64,000 nucleotides of DNA from Naganishia liquefaciens (Eukaryota; Basidiomycota; Tremellomycetes; Filobasidiales; Filobasidiaceae): NCBI GenBank assembly GCA_013423385.1, contig BLZA01000009.1, forward strand, positions 434,001 to 498,000, given 5' to 3'. Of the stretch, positions 1 through 13,036 are shown in pieces (the first letter of the stretch is position 1; every line of letters starts with the position of its first letter). The position numbers and the translations under genes were made by a program. The notes below the pieces were generated by a model. The model ran no database searches. It worked only from the letters and a program-made list of their open reading frames with translations, and was not told the DNA's origin.

Positions 1-1572
1 TCGAGACGCCATACAATGTTGCTCGAACCGTAACGAAAGATGGTCTATACACTGTAAGCCGCGTGAATCGCCTACAACTTCCACGCCGCTGACTCTCAGT
101 AGATACGCGGCGAGTTTATGCGGGCTACCAGGGTAAGCCCAGCCCTCAACGACTGTTCTAAGGGGTCATCAGCTGATTCCTTATCGCAGATCCTCACGCA
201 ACATCGCGATCAAAGGGATCGGGCAGTTTTGGCTTTGGCGGAACTGTGTATGGAACGCGAGGACGAGTTAGCACGTGCGCCTCGATCAGCGTCTCCTGCA
301 CCACGAAGTCTCGCAGGAGGCTCTCGAGCTCCATTCGGCATGACAGGGTGGAAGACGCAGATGGGCGCATCTCCTTACGATCGGATGCCGTCGAGCGCGA
401 GCAGCGGCATGATGTCGCCCAACTCGGCCGGTCCCTCCGAGACCGACGATTACACTCGGCGCTCGTTCTCGCAAGGCGCGACAACGAAACGAGGTCGTCA
501 ACCCGAATCCAGCGATCGTCAGTATTCCGCTCAGGAACGGTGGCTCGCGCAGGCGGGTCTCGGATTCGATGCTCCAATGGCTGGCGTCACTGGCGCATTC
601 CTGGGTGGCCGAGCATCCAGTGGTACGCCGGATCCCTCTTTGCGCGGTCGAGACGCTGGTTCGCGGCAAGGCATGGATCCGAGCATGAGCTACGGAATGC
701 CCTCCGCTCGACGTATGAGCGGCATGAACTATCCGTCGGAACTTCCAGGAGCTCACGGTTCCGCATCCGCGCCTATCTCACCCGTCAAACAGGGCGGTCC
801 CCTTCCAGACCATCGTCAAAACGGAACCTGGAGTGCACAGGTCTCGCCTCGGCAAGCTAGTCAAGCGCGCTTACCCCCAGTCAACGACAACCGGATGCCT
901 GCTGTAGCCTTGCCTCCGAGGAGAGCAAGCGGAAACGCAGGGCGGGGCGGACCGTCTGGCAGTAGCGGCTTTGATGCCCGAACAACCCATGCTGGGCCCG
1001 CGTCAAACGGCTACGCGCGATTCGCGTCGCCTCCATCGGCTGCGTACATCAGCAACGCCGGTGCTAGGCGTGCGTACTCCGTCGGACCCGGTCACAACGC
1101 GGCGTTCGGCGCGCCTGGGGCTGGTGCATCCGCGGACTCAGGCTATGCTGTATACCCTCAACAACACAGCGGAACGTCGCCCCTGCCCTCTTTCCAACCC
1201 TTTGGCGGTGCCCACGCACCACCCCAAAATGGCAACTTGCAAGCCATGAGTCCACCTAGCTTCATCTCGCCGACATCCTTGTTATCACCCGAAACGCGCT
1301 CAACGCCTCTTGACAACTACCCCATGTATCGCATGAAGGGCGATACGACGGGCTTAAGCCACGTCGGTGCAATCGGCACGCGTCAGGTTCAAGATTCTGA
1401 TCGCGGAGCGGATGACAACGAAGCCCTGGACGCTCTCGCCTCGGGCCTCAAGGAAGTCGCTTTGGGACTGGATGCAGGAGAAGAAGCTCAGCCCTCCACT
1501 TCCACCGAAGCTTCCTTCAAATTGCCCTCGGGTAGCGCCAACGTTCCGCCTCCTAGGAAATCAAGTGCATAA
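1..1572 (+). CDS. unrecognised low-complexity protein, 3' part
   Basis: This is the 3' end of a gene that starts left of the window. Three exons fit with matching phase: 1-53, 103-132 and 190-1572, with introns 54-102 and 133-189 (GTAAGC donors, TAG and CAG acceptors). An ATG at 118 lies inside the second exon, but the open frame before it (ending KDGLYT, then IRGEFMRATR) reads like protein, so I do not take it as the start. The joined frame continues ILTQHRDQRDRAVLALAELC, a charged helical stretch, and then about 440 residues rich in Ser, Gly, Pro and Ala with no recognisable domain. It is probably mostly disordered. I do not recognise the family. It converges on TSR1. Confidence 0.65.
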
Positions 1573-1957
1573 GTCTCATTGGGTCTCTTGCCAGTTTCCA
1601 ACACTGTCATCTCTTCTTGTAAAGTCGCATAGAACAGCACTGGTTCCGCCAACAACAACACAACATGTTTCTCGTGTCCCGTTTGCATTGTATTTCTTTC
1701 TTTATACGCCTAGTCATCGCATCGGTTTTCGCTGAAGGGTTGGAATTTGTCGGTATGGAACATAGTAGAGCACCTATGATTAGCCGGCTGGAATGTCTTG
1801 GTGGGCAAATTCCTGATTGGGGCCAGTTGTATATCGGCGGCGTAGTCACAGCAGTAGAAGTTAATGTTGTATTTTTCTGCATAAGCATTGCATTGTGTGC
1901 ACAAAGAGCGCGTCATGGTTCCTTGTCCAAAACCCGTGATACAACTGTCTAGCTGTT
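1573..1957. other. convergent 3' intergenic region
   Basis: These 385 bases separate the stop codon of the unknown left-edge gene from that of TSR1. They must hold the 3' UTRs of both. The short open frames here have no start context and overlap one another on both strands, so I see no gene in the stretch. Confidence 0.6.
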
Positions 1958-4900
1958 TCACTCCATATCCATCTTCTCCTCTTCGGCCGGTACAACTGGG
2001 ATGGGCGCTCTGAAGTTCTCACTTTGCTTCGGGAACTGCCTCTTGTACAAAGACATGCACACGGTATCCATCTGCTGGATAGGGCCGTCAAAATGCGCTT
2101 TGAAGTACCCGTGTGTTCCGAGCGGTTCCTTGATATGGCCGGTCCTACCATACTTTGTGTACAATTCGATTGGCGCAAAGTACTCAATGTCGTCTATGCA
2201 GAATGTCAGCACCAGGATCAGAGGCGAAAGTTGGAAACTGACCTCGGTTGAAGAACATGTATCTGACGGTGGCGGTTTTGACATGCACCTTGAACGGATG
2301 ACCAGTCAAGACGATTCGCTTCGCAATGATACGCTCATGATCCGGGTTCATGAAAGATCCCATAGCAACCAGATGAGGAACTAGAAAGCTATCAGCAAAA
2401 AGAAAGAGCTCTCATACAGGTAATGATACGTACCCTCTGGGTTCTCCGATTGTCGGAGCAACAGACAACTCTGTTTGCCAAGAATAGCCGGTCCATATGT
2501 CGTAGCCACGACAGCCTCACCGTGTCGAAGGAATTTTTCAGATTTGTGTACATTGTTGACACCCTTGCCTCCCCCTCTTGTATGCTGCGAGAAGATTGGA
2601 CGAATGGTATATCGCCGGGGACCGACACAGAGAATCAAAGGGTCCTTTGCACGAACGGGTTCCTCGTATTCGGTATTACGCTGAACGACGAAATGCAAAA
2701 CAGTTTGCTTGTGCTCATGCTGCATCAGACCATGAACGACAATCGGCAGGCCAGAGCGTTCATTCACGAGGGCCTTCTCCACGCCGCGAATGCTGAGCAA
2801 GACACGTACACCCTCGGAAACGCCGTCGATCTTGGCGTTTCCGATAGCCACGCGACGACTGCGTTCATAATCGTCAAATCTGAAGATGCGTCCGTACTCG
2901 ACCGGGAGATTCTCGTACGGATCCCATGGCGATGTGCGGAATGATTGCAGACCGCGATAACGGGCAAATCGCTCACGTGCGGAAATGTTGAGCGGAGTAT
3001 CGACTTCATCGGGGAAAGCAAGGTCGGAGTCGTGTTCCTTCTCGCGGGATTTATGAGCCTGGTATTCAGCCAGCCTACCCAGGTTTAGCAGCGATGCGGG
3101 CAAGATCAGGACCGGACTCACTGTCGCTGTTCCTCATCCTCGTCTAGCTCATCATCATAATCTTCCTCATCATCCTCCCGCTCTTCCAACTCTACCTCTT
3201 CAGTCTCCTCCTCGTGCTTGGCTTTGCCGAATCCCTTTCCGATACCGCCAAAGTCGTTGCCCTCTTCCAGATCCTCCATTTCATCCTCCTCATCGTCATC
3301 TTCCTCAAAGTCGTCCTCCTCGTCGTCAATGATCCATGCAGCCTGGTATGCGCTGGTACCCTTTGGCACACGCTTGACCTTTTTCTTGCCGAAGTCGTCG
3401 TCCATGTACTCGTCGCCGCGAGCGAGTTCCTCTGCAGTGAAGCCGGTCTGTTCGTTGCCCATCAACATGTCATCGGCTTCGTTGTATGCGATCAATGTAT
3501 CGGCTTCCTCTGTTGGCTGCGACAATACCTGACCGGGTATTGTTGGCGTGGCAGCATCGTCAACAGTCATGACATCATCGCTCTTGCTCCGCGCAGCCGC
3601 TCGAGCCTGTCTCGCAAGCGGAGCATATGCAATCCGATCGAGCGTGTAATCTCCCCATCCCGGGATGTGTACGAGTCGGTCCGCGCTGAGCCGTCCACCA
3701 CGAATAGTACCCGTCACGAATAGCGTTCCCTTGTCCTCGGTCTCTGGGTCCGCCTGCCAGTGTACTCTGGGCATGTCTGACGACTCCCCCTGTCGGGCGT
3801 CTCCTTCCTCAGCAACGACATAAGCCCGTCCGTCTCGGCCCCGTCCCTTGTCGGAGATTGCGGCCAAAGCCTTGCCAGCTGCCTTGTGCGAAGTGGAAGA
3901 CGTGGTGGGGATGCCCTCGCACAGCGCTCGAGCGAGGTTTGCGCCGTCCGAATTGGAGGCGGATCGTTCGGTTTCCGTGGGAGATACGTGAATCTTCGCG
4001 AGTGACGGGAAGAAATAGTTTGTGAAAGACTGCAACGATTTCAGCACCATGGGACGTTCCTGCGGCGACATCGGCGCATTAGGCGGTGACTGTAAAATAT
4101 GGGTTAGCTGCTGAACAATCAACGATAATTGGTTTATGGACCGCGCCTTCGACCACGCTGCACCAGATACTGCAAACGAGACGAAGCGGGGGATAATTCG
4201 GAGAGGATACCTGTGTCGCCTCACTTCCCGTTTACGGCGTGAAGTTCGGCCATACCCCAGGCGATGCTGATCTCTGACTTACCTGCACACAAGCCACGAT
4301 CTCTCCGACACCACCACCACCTTGCAAGCATCTCAAGACAGCTTCACCTTCCTCCTCAACCTCATCTTCGGATGAGAGCAACAGGACCACATAATCCGCA
4401 ACGCCAGCGGCTTCCAATGTTGCGTAAAGCGAAACGGGCGGCAGGTGGATGATTTGCAGCGATGTTTTAAATTTGGGAGCGCTGCTCAAAACATGTCAGC
4501 GAGATTCCGGAAGGCAGCTGAAAGTGACCCACTCGACGATCCACGACCCAACTTCCTTCAATTGCGCCTCCACCTTCTCCCTCTCATCATCATTCAGCCC
4601 CAGGTTCACCAGGTACCCCTTGGTGAATGCCACACAACTGCTATTACGGTGTAACGGAACCACAGCAACCACCCTCGGAACACATCCACCACCCGAAGTC
4701 GTTTGAAACACCTTGACATCCCGCGTCAAGCCTTTCCTCTGGTTCTCCTTTTTCTGGTTACGCGTGTTGAGACGTGCACGTTTGGTCGCGCTCGTAGCTA
4801 CCTTTGAGGCATTGCTCTGCGAGGCGAAAGCATGCGATGCCGATGTGCTGGAGGCAGGTGTGATACGACCTTTTGAGGCGGCCTTGAGCGAAGACTTTGT

Positions 4901-5030
4901 GCTATGCTTTGACTTGAAAGATTTGTTTTGCTGAGTAAAGGATTCAGGCAAGGCAAGTCAGCAACGCGCACGGGCATTGTGCTAATCTACGTACTTGTTT
5001 GAGCGTTGCTCGATGATGATGACCCGACAT
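1958..5030 (-). CDS. TSR1: ribosome biogenesis protein Tsr1
   Basis: Tsr1 is a GTPase-like factor of pre-40S particles, acting in late nuclear and cytoplasmic maturation of 20S pre-rRNA. Seven exons join in phase: 5030-4995, 4930-4533, 4481-4283, 4089-3122, 3074-2434, 2380-2243 and 2193-1958, giving 871 residues (yeast and human are about 790-800). The N-terminus is basic ([13 protein letters not shown]), a very acidic stretch follows in exon 4, and the C-terminal half has the family blocks [43 protein letters not shown] and [11 protein letters not shown]. The extra length is mostly the acidic linker. The start is the ATG at 5030, giving [12 protein letters not shown], split from the next exon by a 64-nt intron. 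It is divergent to the carboxypeptidase gene. Confidence 0.95.
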
Positions 5031-5668
5031 GACGATGGCAAGCTTGGCTAGGTATGAGCTTCAACATGGCTGAATGCTCTTCTCCTGAAAATAATTGAAG
5101 GTCTCGAGGGCGATCGGCGGATACAAAGTTAAGGCAAGAAACTCATCATGAATTACCGCAACGTTCAATGCGCTCTGCTCAGGTTGCAGTTTTGAGTCGG
5201 GTCAAGCGGTCCCACAGGCCTCTATCTGTTGGACTCTCGCTCATGCGATTCCCGACAGGCTCCTGCCACCTCGAAGGCCGTGGTAAAACACTACCTATTA
5301 GCGCGACGTGAAGTCATGCGGTCGAGCTCACCGAGTACTGGCGCGAAAATGTTGAGAGGGCGATGAAAGATGGCGATTAATTGCTCAAATGTCAGAGATA
5401 AAGGAAATTCGCGCTCGGCGTTGGCCGTGACAGTACCCAGGGAAGCTGATTGGCAAGTGCACTAAGATGAACGTTCGCGTCGCATGTTGATCGGATCATC
5501 GCACATCGCCTGCTATCAGCTCATGTACCCATAGTCTACTAGTACCCTGGCGGATGAGAGTCCCTTGATAGCGTCCGGCGCCAATTATAGAGTATATAGT
5601 CTTCCACAGTCTTCCAGGAGCTCTGACCTCCGCTCCGTTGTGTATCTTCGATCGTTTCCCCATCCACA
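5031..5668. promoter_or_regulatory. TSR1 / carboxypeptidase shared promoter
   Basis: This 638-base stretch lies between two divergent start codons and holds no supportable gene. It should contain both promoters. A short AT-rich tract (TATAGAGTATATAG) around 5586-5600 is the closest thing to a TATA element and lies about 70-80 bases before the carboxypeptidase ATG. I see no other clear site. Confidence 0.55.
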
Positions 5669-7922
5669 ATGCACGTCACAACAGATCCAGAAAAGGCACA
5701 TCTGCTCGAGCCCGATCATCCAGACGGCGAAAGTCAGCGTTCACAGCCCGACAATATACCCACTAGGGCCACCTCTCCAGCCAGATCGAAGCTATGGATT
5801 CTATTCGCGGTTCTTGTTCTGTCAAAGAGCGCGCTCGTCCTTAGCTTACTGGCTCATCGCTCGTGGACATCAAAGGCTAGTGTCGAACTTGGCGATGTTT
5901 GCGTTCAACCTGTTCCTGCGAGCCCTTCCAACTGGACCGATCTCTACAGACATGAAGGCTTTGCGTTACAAAGCGCCAAAAGGCTGTCTGGCGCTGTTCG
6001 AATCCCTACGCAGTCAGTGAAAACCATTCCAAAGGGAGGAAACGCAGACAGCTGACTTCTCCGATAAAGGTCTTTCGATGACATGGATGAGCCCGGAAAG
6101 GACGACCGGTGGCAGCCGTTTGACGATCTCAAATCGTACTTGAGAGGAACGTTTCCTGCTGTGTAAGGCTTGCAGTTTTACTTTCTGGAGCGTTAACTGA
6201 AGGCTTCTGCCACCTCCCAGTCACCAGACGGCCACACTGGACTTGATACGCTCTCATTCCATGGTCTACACCATCGACGGCACGAACAAAGCTCTTAAGC
6301 CCTTGATGCTGACGGGTCACCTCGACGTAGTGCCTGCCACTACTTCCCTCGACCGGTGGACTCACCCGCCCTTCGCGGGCGTGATCGAGGGGGAATGGGT
6401 CTATGGTCGAGGTACCTCGGATTGCAAGGTGAGCAAGCCTCAGCTCTTTTACTTTTCCGGCTAAATGGTATTCCCACAGAATAATGTCATCGGTATCTTG
6501 ACTGCCCTCGAGTACATGCTAAAGAACGGTTGGCGGCCGTCTCGGGCCATTGTCGCAGCCTTTGGCATGGACGAAGAGGTCGGTGGTGAACGTGGAGCTG
6601 CCGCAATCAGCGACTTTCTGGAAGCAAAATATGGCAAAGAGGGCATCGCCATGATCGTCGACGAAGGCGGAATGGGGATTGAGACCATGTATGGCACGCA
6701 GTTCGCTCTGCCCGGGATGGCCGAAAAGGGATACGGAAACTTTATCATCGAGGTCGACATGGCTGGCGGCCATTCATCTATCCCGTCAAAGCACACTTCC
6801 ATCGGTATCCTGTCAAAGATCATCTCAGAAATCGAGGATCGAGACTTGTTCCAGCCCGACATTCGACAGTCAAGCCCCATGTGGGGATACATGCAGTGTG
6901 TGGCCGTTCATGGGGACAAGACTGTGCCGTCCTGGATCAAGAATGCAGTACAAACCAAATTACCTCGACTTTCCAAAGTCGGCCGCGAGTTCGCCAATGT
7001 ATCACCTGCTAACAGGTATCTCATTCAGACGTCCAAGGCTGCTACAGTCATCACGGGAGGCAACAAGGTGGGCTGACACGAAACCCATGATGAAATGAAA
7101 TGACTCACCTTGACCGGGTAGGTGAACGCATTGCCGGAATCAGCAATCGTCACTATCAACAGCAGGATTGACTCCTACTCCAATGGTTCGTCCCAAAATA
7201 CCCGATACCTTAACAAGCAAGTAATCTCCTTCAATCTCAGTCGAGGAAGTCTCGAAGGCATATCTATCCATTATGAAAGAGATAGGCAAGACTTATGGCC
7301 TATCCGTGAATGGTGCCAGCTTGACAGGCGCTACTTCTTCACTCGGAGACATCGCGTTGACCGTGAACCAGCCCGGGCCACCCAGTCCTATCACGCCGAC
7401 CGACTCTGCGGCGTTCGAGGTCTTTAGCAAATCTGTGCAAGCCACATTTGGAAAGGATGTTGTTACTGCGCCTAGCTCGATGACGGGTAACACCGACACA
7501 AGGCATTATGTGAGTCGCTTTTGCGAGCATAATCAAGCGCGTCGAGTTGACCCCTACCTTTTCAGGTCAACCTGTAAGTCCAGGCGTCTTCTGGACAATC
7601 AAGCGGCGACGCCTGTTCTGCCACTGACTGAACACTCGCTGCTCGCAGAACCCCGCACATCTATCGTTGGAGTCCTACCAAAATTGGCACTCGACTTAAT
7701 GCTCATACCGTGGACGAGAAGATTAGTGGGTCGCACAGGGAGGCCGAAGCCCTGCATCGAGCTGACAGTCGCCGTCTCCTCAGAAATCGAGACTCACGTG
7801 GATGCCATCCGATTCTACACAGGTAGGTATCGCTTCCGGTCCTGATTGCTAATCGCGACTGACATCCTCAACAATTTCCAGAACTCATCGTGCAAGCCGA
7901 TGGCGCAGGAAGCGCCCTGTAG
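5669..7922 (+). CDS. CPS1: vacuolar carboxypeptidase S-like M20 peptidase
   Basis: A zinc metallopeptidase of family M20 resembling yeast carboxypeptidase S (Gly-Xaa carboxypeptidase), which is delivered to the vacuole as a type II membrane protein. Ten exons join in phase: 5669-6012, 6070-6162, 6221-6428, 6480-7067, 7122-7185, 7241-7509, 7566-7573, 7649-7725, 7784-7822 and 7882-7922, giving 576 residues, the usual length for the family. One membrane segment spans about residues 42-63. The metal and catalytic residues are all visible: His179 and Asp181 (GHLDVVP), Asp213 (GRGTSDCK), Glu247-Glu248 (MDEEVGG), Asp276 (IVDEGG) and His521 (GNTDTRHY). The dimer-domain GGHSSIPSKHTSIG is present. Exon 7 is only 8 nt. 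The enzyme looks intact. It converges on the SNARE gene with 96 bases between stops. Confidence 0.93.
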
Positions 7923-8018
7923 GATACCGAGGCCAGTTGCCTATAGAAAATTTGTACATAAAACTAGAGCTTACAACCAGAAAGATCGATACAGCAAATA
8001 TCAAAGCGGAAACCCCAC

Positions 8019-8967
8019 TTACGTCTTCCTCCTACAGCTTCCGAGCCCAGCGCCACAGAACTGCGCCACGAATAGATACAGCAACAAGACGCAGACGACC
8101 CCGCTTAACATCATGATCCGCGTGTTCTTCCACCACATCTGACGTCGTACGTTTCGCGCACCTCGACGGAACGCATGCGCCTGGCCGGCCATACTGTCGG
8201 TCTTGTCGACGAGAAGCTCTATGCGTTCGCCACGAGCAAGCACGGCATCAATGTTTTGCACCATGATGTCTTTCCTGTAGAGGTATGAGAAGTTAGTTAG
8301 CATAAGGGACTTCCCTGACGGCGACCTAAGGGGAACGCACACGTTGTTGAGATCCGTCTGAGCCTGCTTCAAGGGATCGTTCGGCGGATTCGTGCTGTAT
8401 TGATGCATAAGCGCTGCCAGCTCATCTTCCAGATCGTCCTGCAACTCCAAGAGCGTCGCAGTTGATGCATCAAAGTCTTGCGGCGAGAATCGAGACTTGA
8501 ACTACGGGAAGGGATCGTCGGGCCGTGGTTAGCTGGGAACGCGAGCCCGTGGAAGGAGAGACTCATACCCGACGTTCCACTTCGGCAAGGAATGCAAAGG
8601 GCGTTCTGCGACCGACGGTGTCGTCTGCGACAACCAGATAGACGATTCCCTCCGATGATACGTAATGAATGAGCTTGTCCTGCCAGACGTCTGCACGTGC
8701 AAGGTGTTATCGAAGTCCGTTAGCCTTGCGAATCGTATACTCTATGTCTCGGAGCCAACTGACAGGTCAACTTGCAGTCGTTTGGCGGAATCTTTGAAAG
8801 GATGGTGACCTGAGCGGCTGTGGGACCACAGACGTATGCATCAGTATGTGGGATTTCCGGATACGGTAGTTGGAGGCTGACATACACTTTTTGAAAGCAC
8901 CATGGCTCGTCGAATGTTCTGCTAGAACAGTTGTCCCCTTGGCAATCAAGGTATGGATCAAGGACAT
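8019..8967 (-). CDS. VAMP7-type longin R-SNARE
   Basis: An R-SNARE for endosome/vacuole membrane fusion. Five exons join in phase: 8967-8886, 8817-8764, 8690-8569, 8501-8341 and 8274-8019, giving 224 residues, close to VAMP7 (about 220). The N-terminal longin domain runs over the first 120 residues (SLIHTLIAKGTTVLAEH, LSKIPPNDCKLTYVWQDK, VADDTVGRRTPFAFLAEVE). The SNARE motif follows (DLNNVKDIMVQNIDAVLARG) with the zero-layer arginine in LARGERIELL. A C-terminal anchor of about 20 hydrophobic residues is followed by a short GSCRRKT tail. VAMP7 is a better match than Ykt6 because there is a transmembrane anchor and no CAAX box. It shares a 285-base promoter with the cyclophilin gene. Confidence 0.92.
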
Positions 8968-9252
8968 GGCGTCGGTTCTGTGTGGGACGGCGTCGTGAGG
9001 CCAGCTTAAGCGTATGCAGGTCTTTGTCTTGACCTCGACTGCTTCGTTTGGTGAATCACCATGCAGTCAGTCCGATGCGACCCTTTCCTCTATGCGAGCA
9101 ATTTGCTTCCGTTAGGGGCTCATTTGGCGGGACGATCTGCGCTGGTCGTCGCCCCCTGCAAGCTGCCGCGTGTAACGACGGGTATGGATGGCATCAAGAC
9201 ACCGCGCAGGTCAGCTTGATCTCTTGAGACCTGCCCTGCCCCCTCAAACACC

Positions 9253-10579
<1,327 letters not shown>

Positions 10580-10633
10580 TTTGAAAAAATAACAAGGATA
10601 CATCATGCATCATTGCCAAACTGCTAATTGATG

Positions 10634-12096
10634 TCACTTGGCGCGCATAGACTGCTCAATCAGCTTGAGATGCGGCATACTGCATCCTCCCCTATCAAAG
10701 TCCAGCACACTCCGGTACTTTCGCGTCTCTCCGCACCCATCAACACCGCACCGCGCATTCGCGTTCCCCCTACCCGTGCGCCCGTTCAACGCATCCTCCA
10801 AAGCGATCGCCTGTTCCTTGCCCCGAGGCGCGCTGACAGACATCACAAAGTTGCCCGACTTGATGCTCGACACGAAACGCAGCATCCCCGGAACGATTGC
10901 GGCGTTCTTGGCGTCAGCAGATGCATTGCCGTCGTCACCGTCATTGCCTGACATGGGTGTCCCCTCTGTTTGAGCGACGTTTCGTCGTGTCTTGCCCGTT
11001 TGGGCTTTCAGTAGCCTATTGATCACGTCGTTCTGTGGAATCACTGGTGATCAGTGCAATTTCGGATTCAGCCGTGTCGAGACGTACCCTGTCATTTTCC
11101 ATTTTCTGATCCATCTGTAATTTCCGACGACGCGCATTCTCCTCCTTTCTGGCCTGTTTCTCGAGATCGGACAAAATGACTTTCTTTCCGGTATCTATCG
11201 CCAGTCTTGAGCGGTTACACAGGATGACCGGAAGTGACAGGGCTTACCTTCCGGGAGCATCATAAGGTGTTCCCCAAACCCTCCGTCACCTTGTCGCGCG
11301 CGCTGACGAGCCGTCAGCCGAGAGGTATCTCCACCTCCCATTGATTCGTCTTGATCGCTCGCGTCTTCTTTCTCTATGGTAAAACCGTCGAGCTCACGAC
11401 CCAACACCATCGCTTCGGAGGACACCTTGGACTGACCTGACGAAACATCCAACTTGACCCTCTTGGACGCCCGCGTCGACTTGCCCTTGTTCGTTCCAAC
11501 GCTCGCTTGACTCGCATCGTCCTCAAACGCCGCGCCATCTGCCTTGGCCCCCGTTGGACGTTTCTCCCGCGCTGTCGTCGCTCGTCCCGACGATGAACCG
11601 GCTTCGGCGTTGTTGTCATTCGTCGTCGTTGGGGTGGACGAGGAAGATCCAGACATGTTCTTGTTTTTGCCGTTGAGTGTTAGCTTGAGCTTGATACCTG
11701 ATGCTGCTGGGGCGACAGATGTCGTTGGAGTTGGCGTCTCATCAGGCGTGGGAGCCGTCGTTCCGTCCAGGAGAAACTCGTCATCAATTTCCATATCTTC
11801 GCCCTCTGCGTACCCCGCCGCCGTTTGTCAGTTCTGATGCTACGGTATAAGAAGGTATACTCACCGTCTTCATCGTCCTCTCGAAAGACCTCCTCATCCT
11901 CACCCTCTGCGTCTTCCTCATCCGACGGTTCTACTGTTTCTCGTTCGGGCTCTGGCTCTGGAGATACGGATTCGACGACGCGCTTGGACCGTCGTGTCAT
12001 TCCCGAAGGTACGGCTGTTGAAGACGCTGGTCCTGGCGGTGGTGGTGCTTCGACTTGCTTCGTAGCTGTTTTCCGCTGGGATGTACGTGTAGGCAT
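10634..12096 (-). CDS. IES2: INO80 complex subunit Ies2 (INO80B)
   Basis: Ies2 is a subunit of the INO80 chromatin remodeller that stimulates its ATPase. Four exons join in phase: 12096-11865, 11805-11248, 11194-11088 and 11032-10634, giving 431 residues. The N-terminal 200 residues are acidic and Ser/Thr-rich. The PAPA-1 region spans the last intron pair: LTARQRARQGDGG, LPEDTGKKVILSDLEKQARK, EENARRRKLQMDQKMEND and NDVINRLLKAQTGKTRR. A C-terminal HIT-type zinc-finger-like stretch follows (CGVDGCGETRKYRS, GGCSMPHLKLIEQ) with a degenerate second half, as in other Ies2 proteins. The start MPTRTSQRK at 12096 is the first ATG. It is divergent from LSM6. Confidence 0.88.
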
Positions 12097-12646
12097 GGTG
12101 ATTGACGAAAGGAATCGACGAAATCAGATGAGAAAGGGACAAATGGCTGACGGCAGTGACGATAATGGTGAATAACCCAAACGAAATATCGGAAACCTAG
12201 ACAGGCTCACGTTTACGACGATGCGATGGGATACACTACTATGATAACATGCTGAGATCAACGACCACAATCACTACTATTCGCCTGATGATACGAAACG
12301 CAATCGCCCCGCCATTCGCCGTGCAAGTGCGCCTCAGCTGGCCGGGCTGATTCCCGTTTTTGCAGCCCCCCGGCCAGCATCCTCGTTTGGGCATAGCAGG
12401 TCGCTCAGCCCGGAAGCAACCCGTTGACGAGTTCTCCATTTCGCGAATTTCCCAGAGCTGCTCTCGCTCGCGTTTCGTTTTGTTTCGTTTCGGATCCCCT
12501 CGCTCGCGCGGCTCGGCCATATTCCGCGCTAGCGCCGGGCAGAAGGACGAGGGCGATCGACGCTGTAATTCAATTCAGGTCGAATACGGTTGCATCACCG
12601 TGGCATTCTCATCGGTTCATTCTCCCTTCCATCCCCATCGCTCAGC
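12097..12646. promoter_or_regulatory. IES2 / LSM6 bidirectional promoter
   Basis: This 550-base gap lies between divergent start codons. It includes a stretch of repeated TTTCG/TTTTG units near 12470-12490 on the + strand and no convincing open frame. It should hold both promoters. No TATA element is evident. Confidence 0.5.
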
Positions 12647-13036
12647 ATGTCCGACGCCGCTCAACCACCACCACCAGCACCACCAGCAGAGACGGCAGGA
12701 TCGCCCGCCGAGTTTCTGAAGAATGTTGTGGGCAAGGAGGTCAAGGTCAGAATAGGACAGGGCATCGACTACCAGGGTGAGCATTTCTCCTATTCCCTTC
12801 TTGCGTAGTGCGGGGCTGACTCTTGCCCTTCGGTAAGGAAACCTGTCTTGTTTGGATGGATACATGAATGTTGCGATGGAGAACACCAAGGAGGTTGTGG
12901 ATGGACAGGTGACGGCTTCTTTTGGTGATGCGTTTATTCGTGGGAACAACGGTTCGTGGCGCTTTGCTAATCGAGCTCGAGAAAGCGACTTATTTCTTGA
13001 ACAGTGCTGTACATCTCGGCAATGGAGGAAATCTAG
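12647..13036 (+). CDS. LSM6: U6 snRNA-associated Sm-like protein LSm6
   Basis: LSm6 is a ring subunit of LSm1-7 (cytoplasmic mRNA decay) and LSm2-8 (U6 snRNP). Three exons join in phase: 12647-12776, 12838-12951 and 13005-13036, giving 91 residues. The first 20 residues are a Pro/Ala leader (QPPPPAPPAE). The Sm fold follows: FLKNVVGKEVKVRIGQGIDY, the Sm1 block GNLSCLDGYMNVAMENTKEV, and the Sm2 block GDAFIRGNNVLYISA ending MEEI. Length and order match fungal LSm6. The stop TAG is at 13034-13036. Confidence 0.93.
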
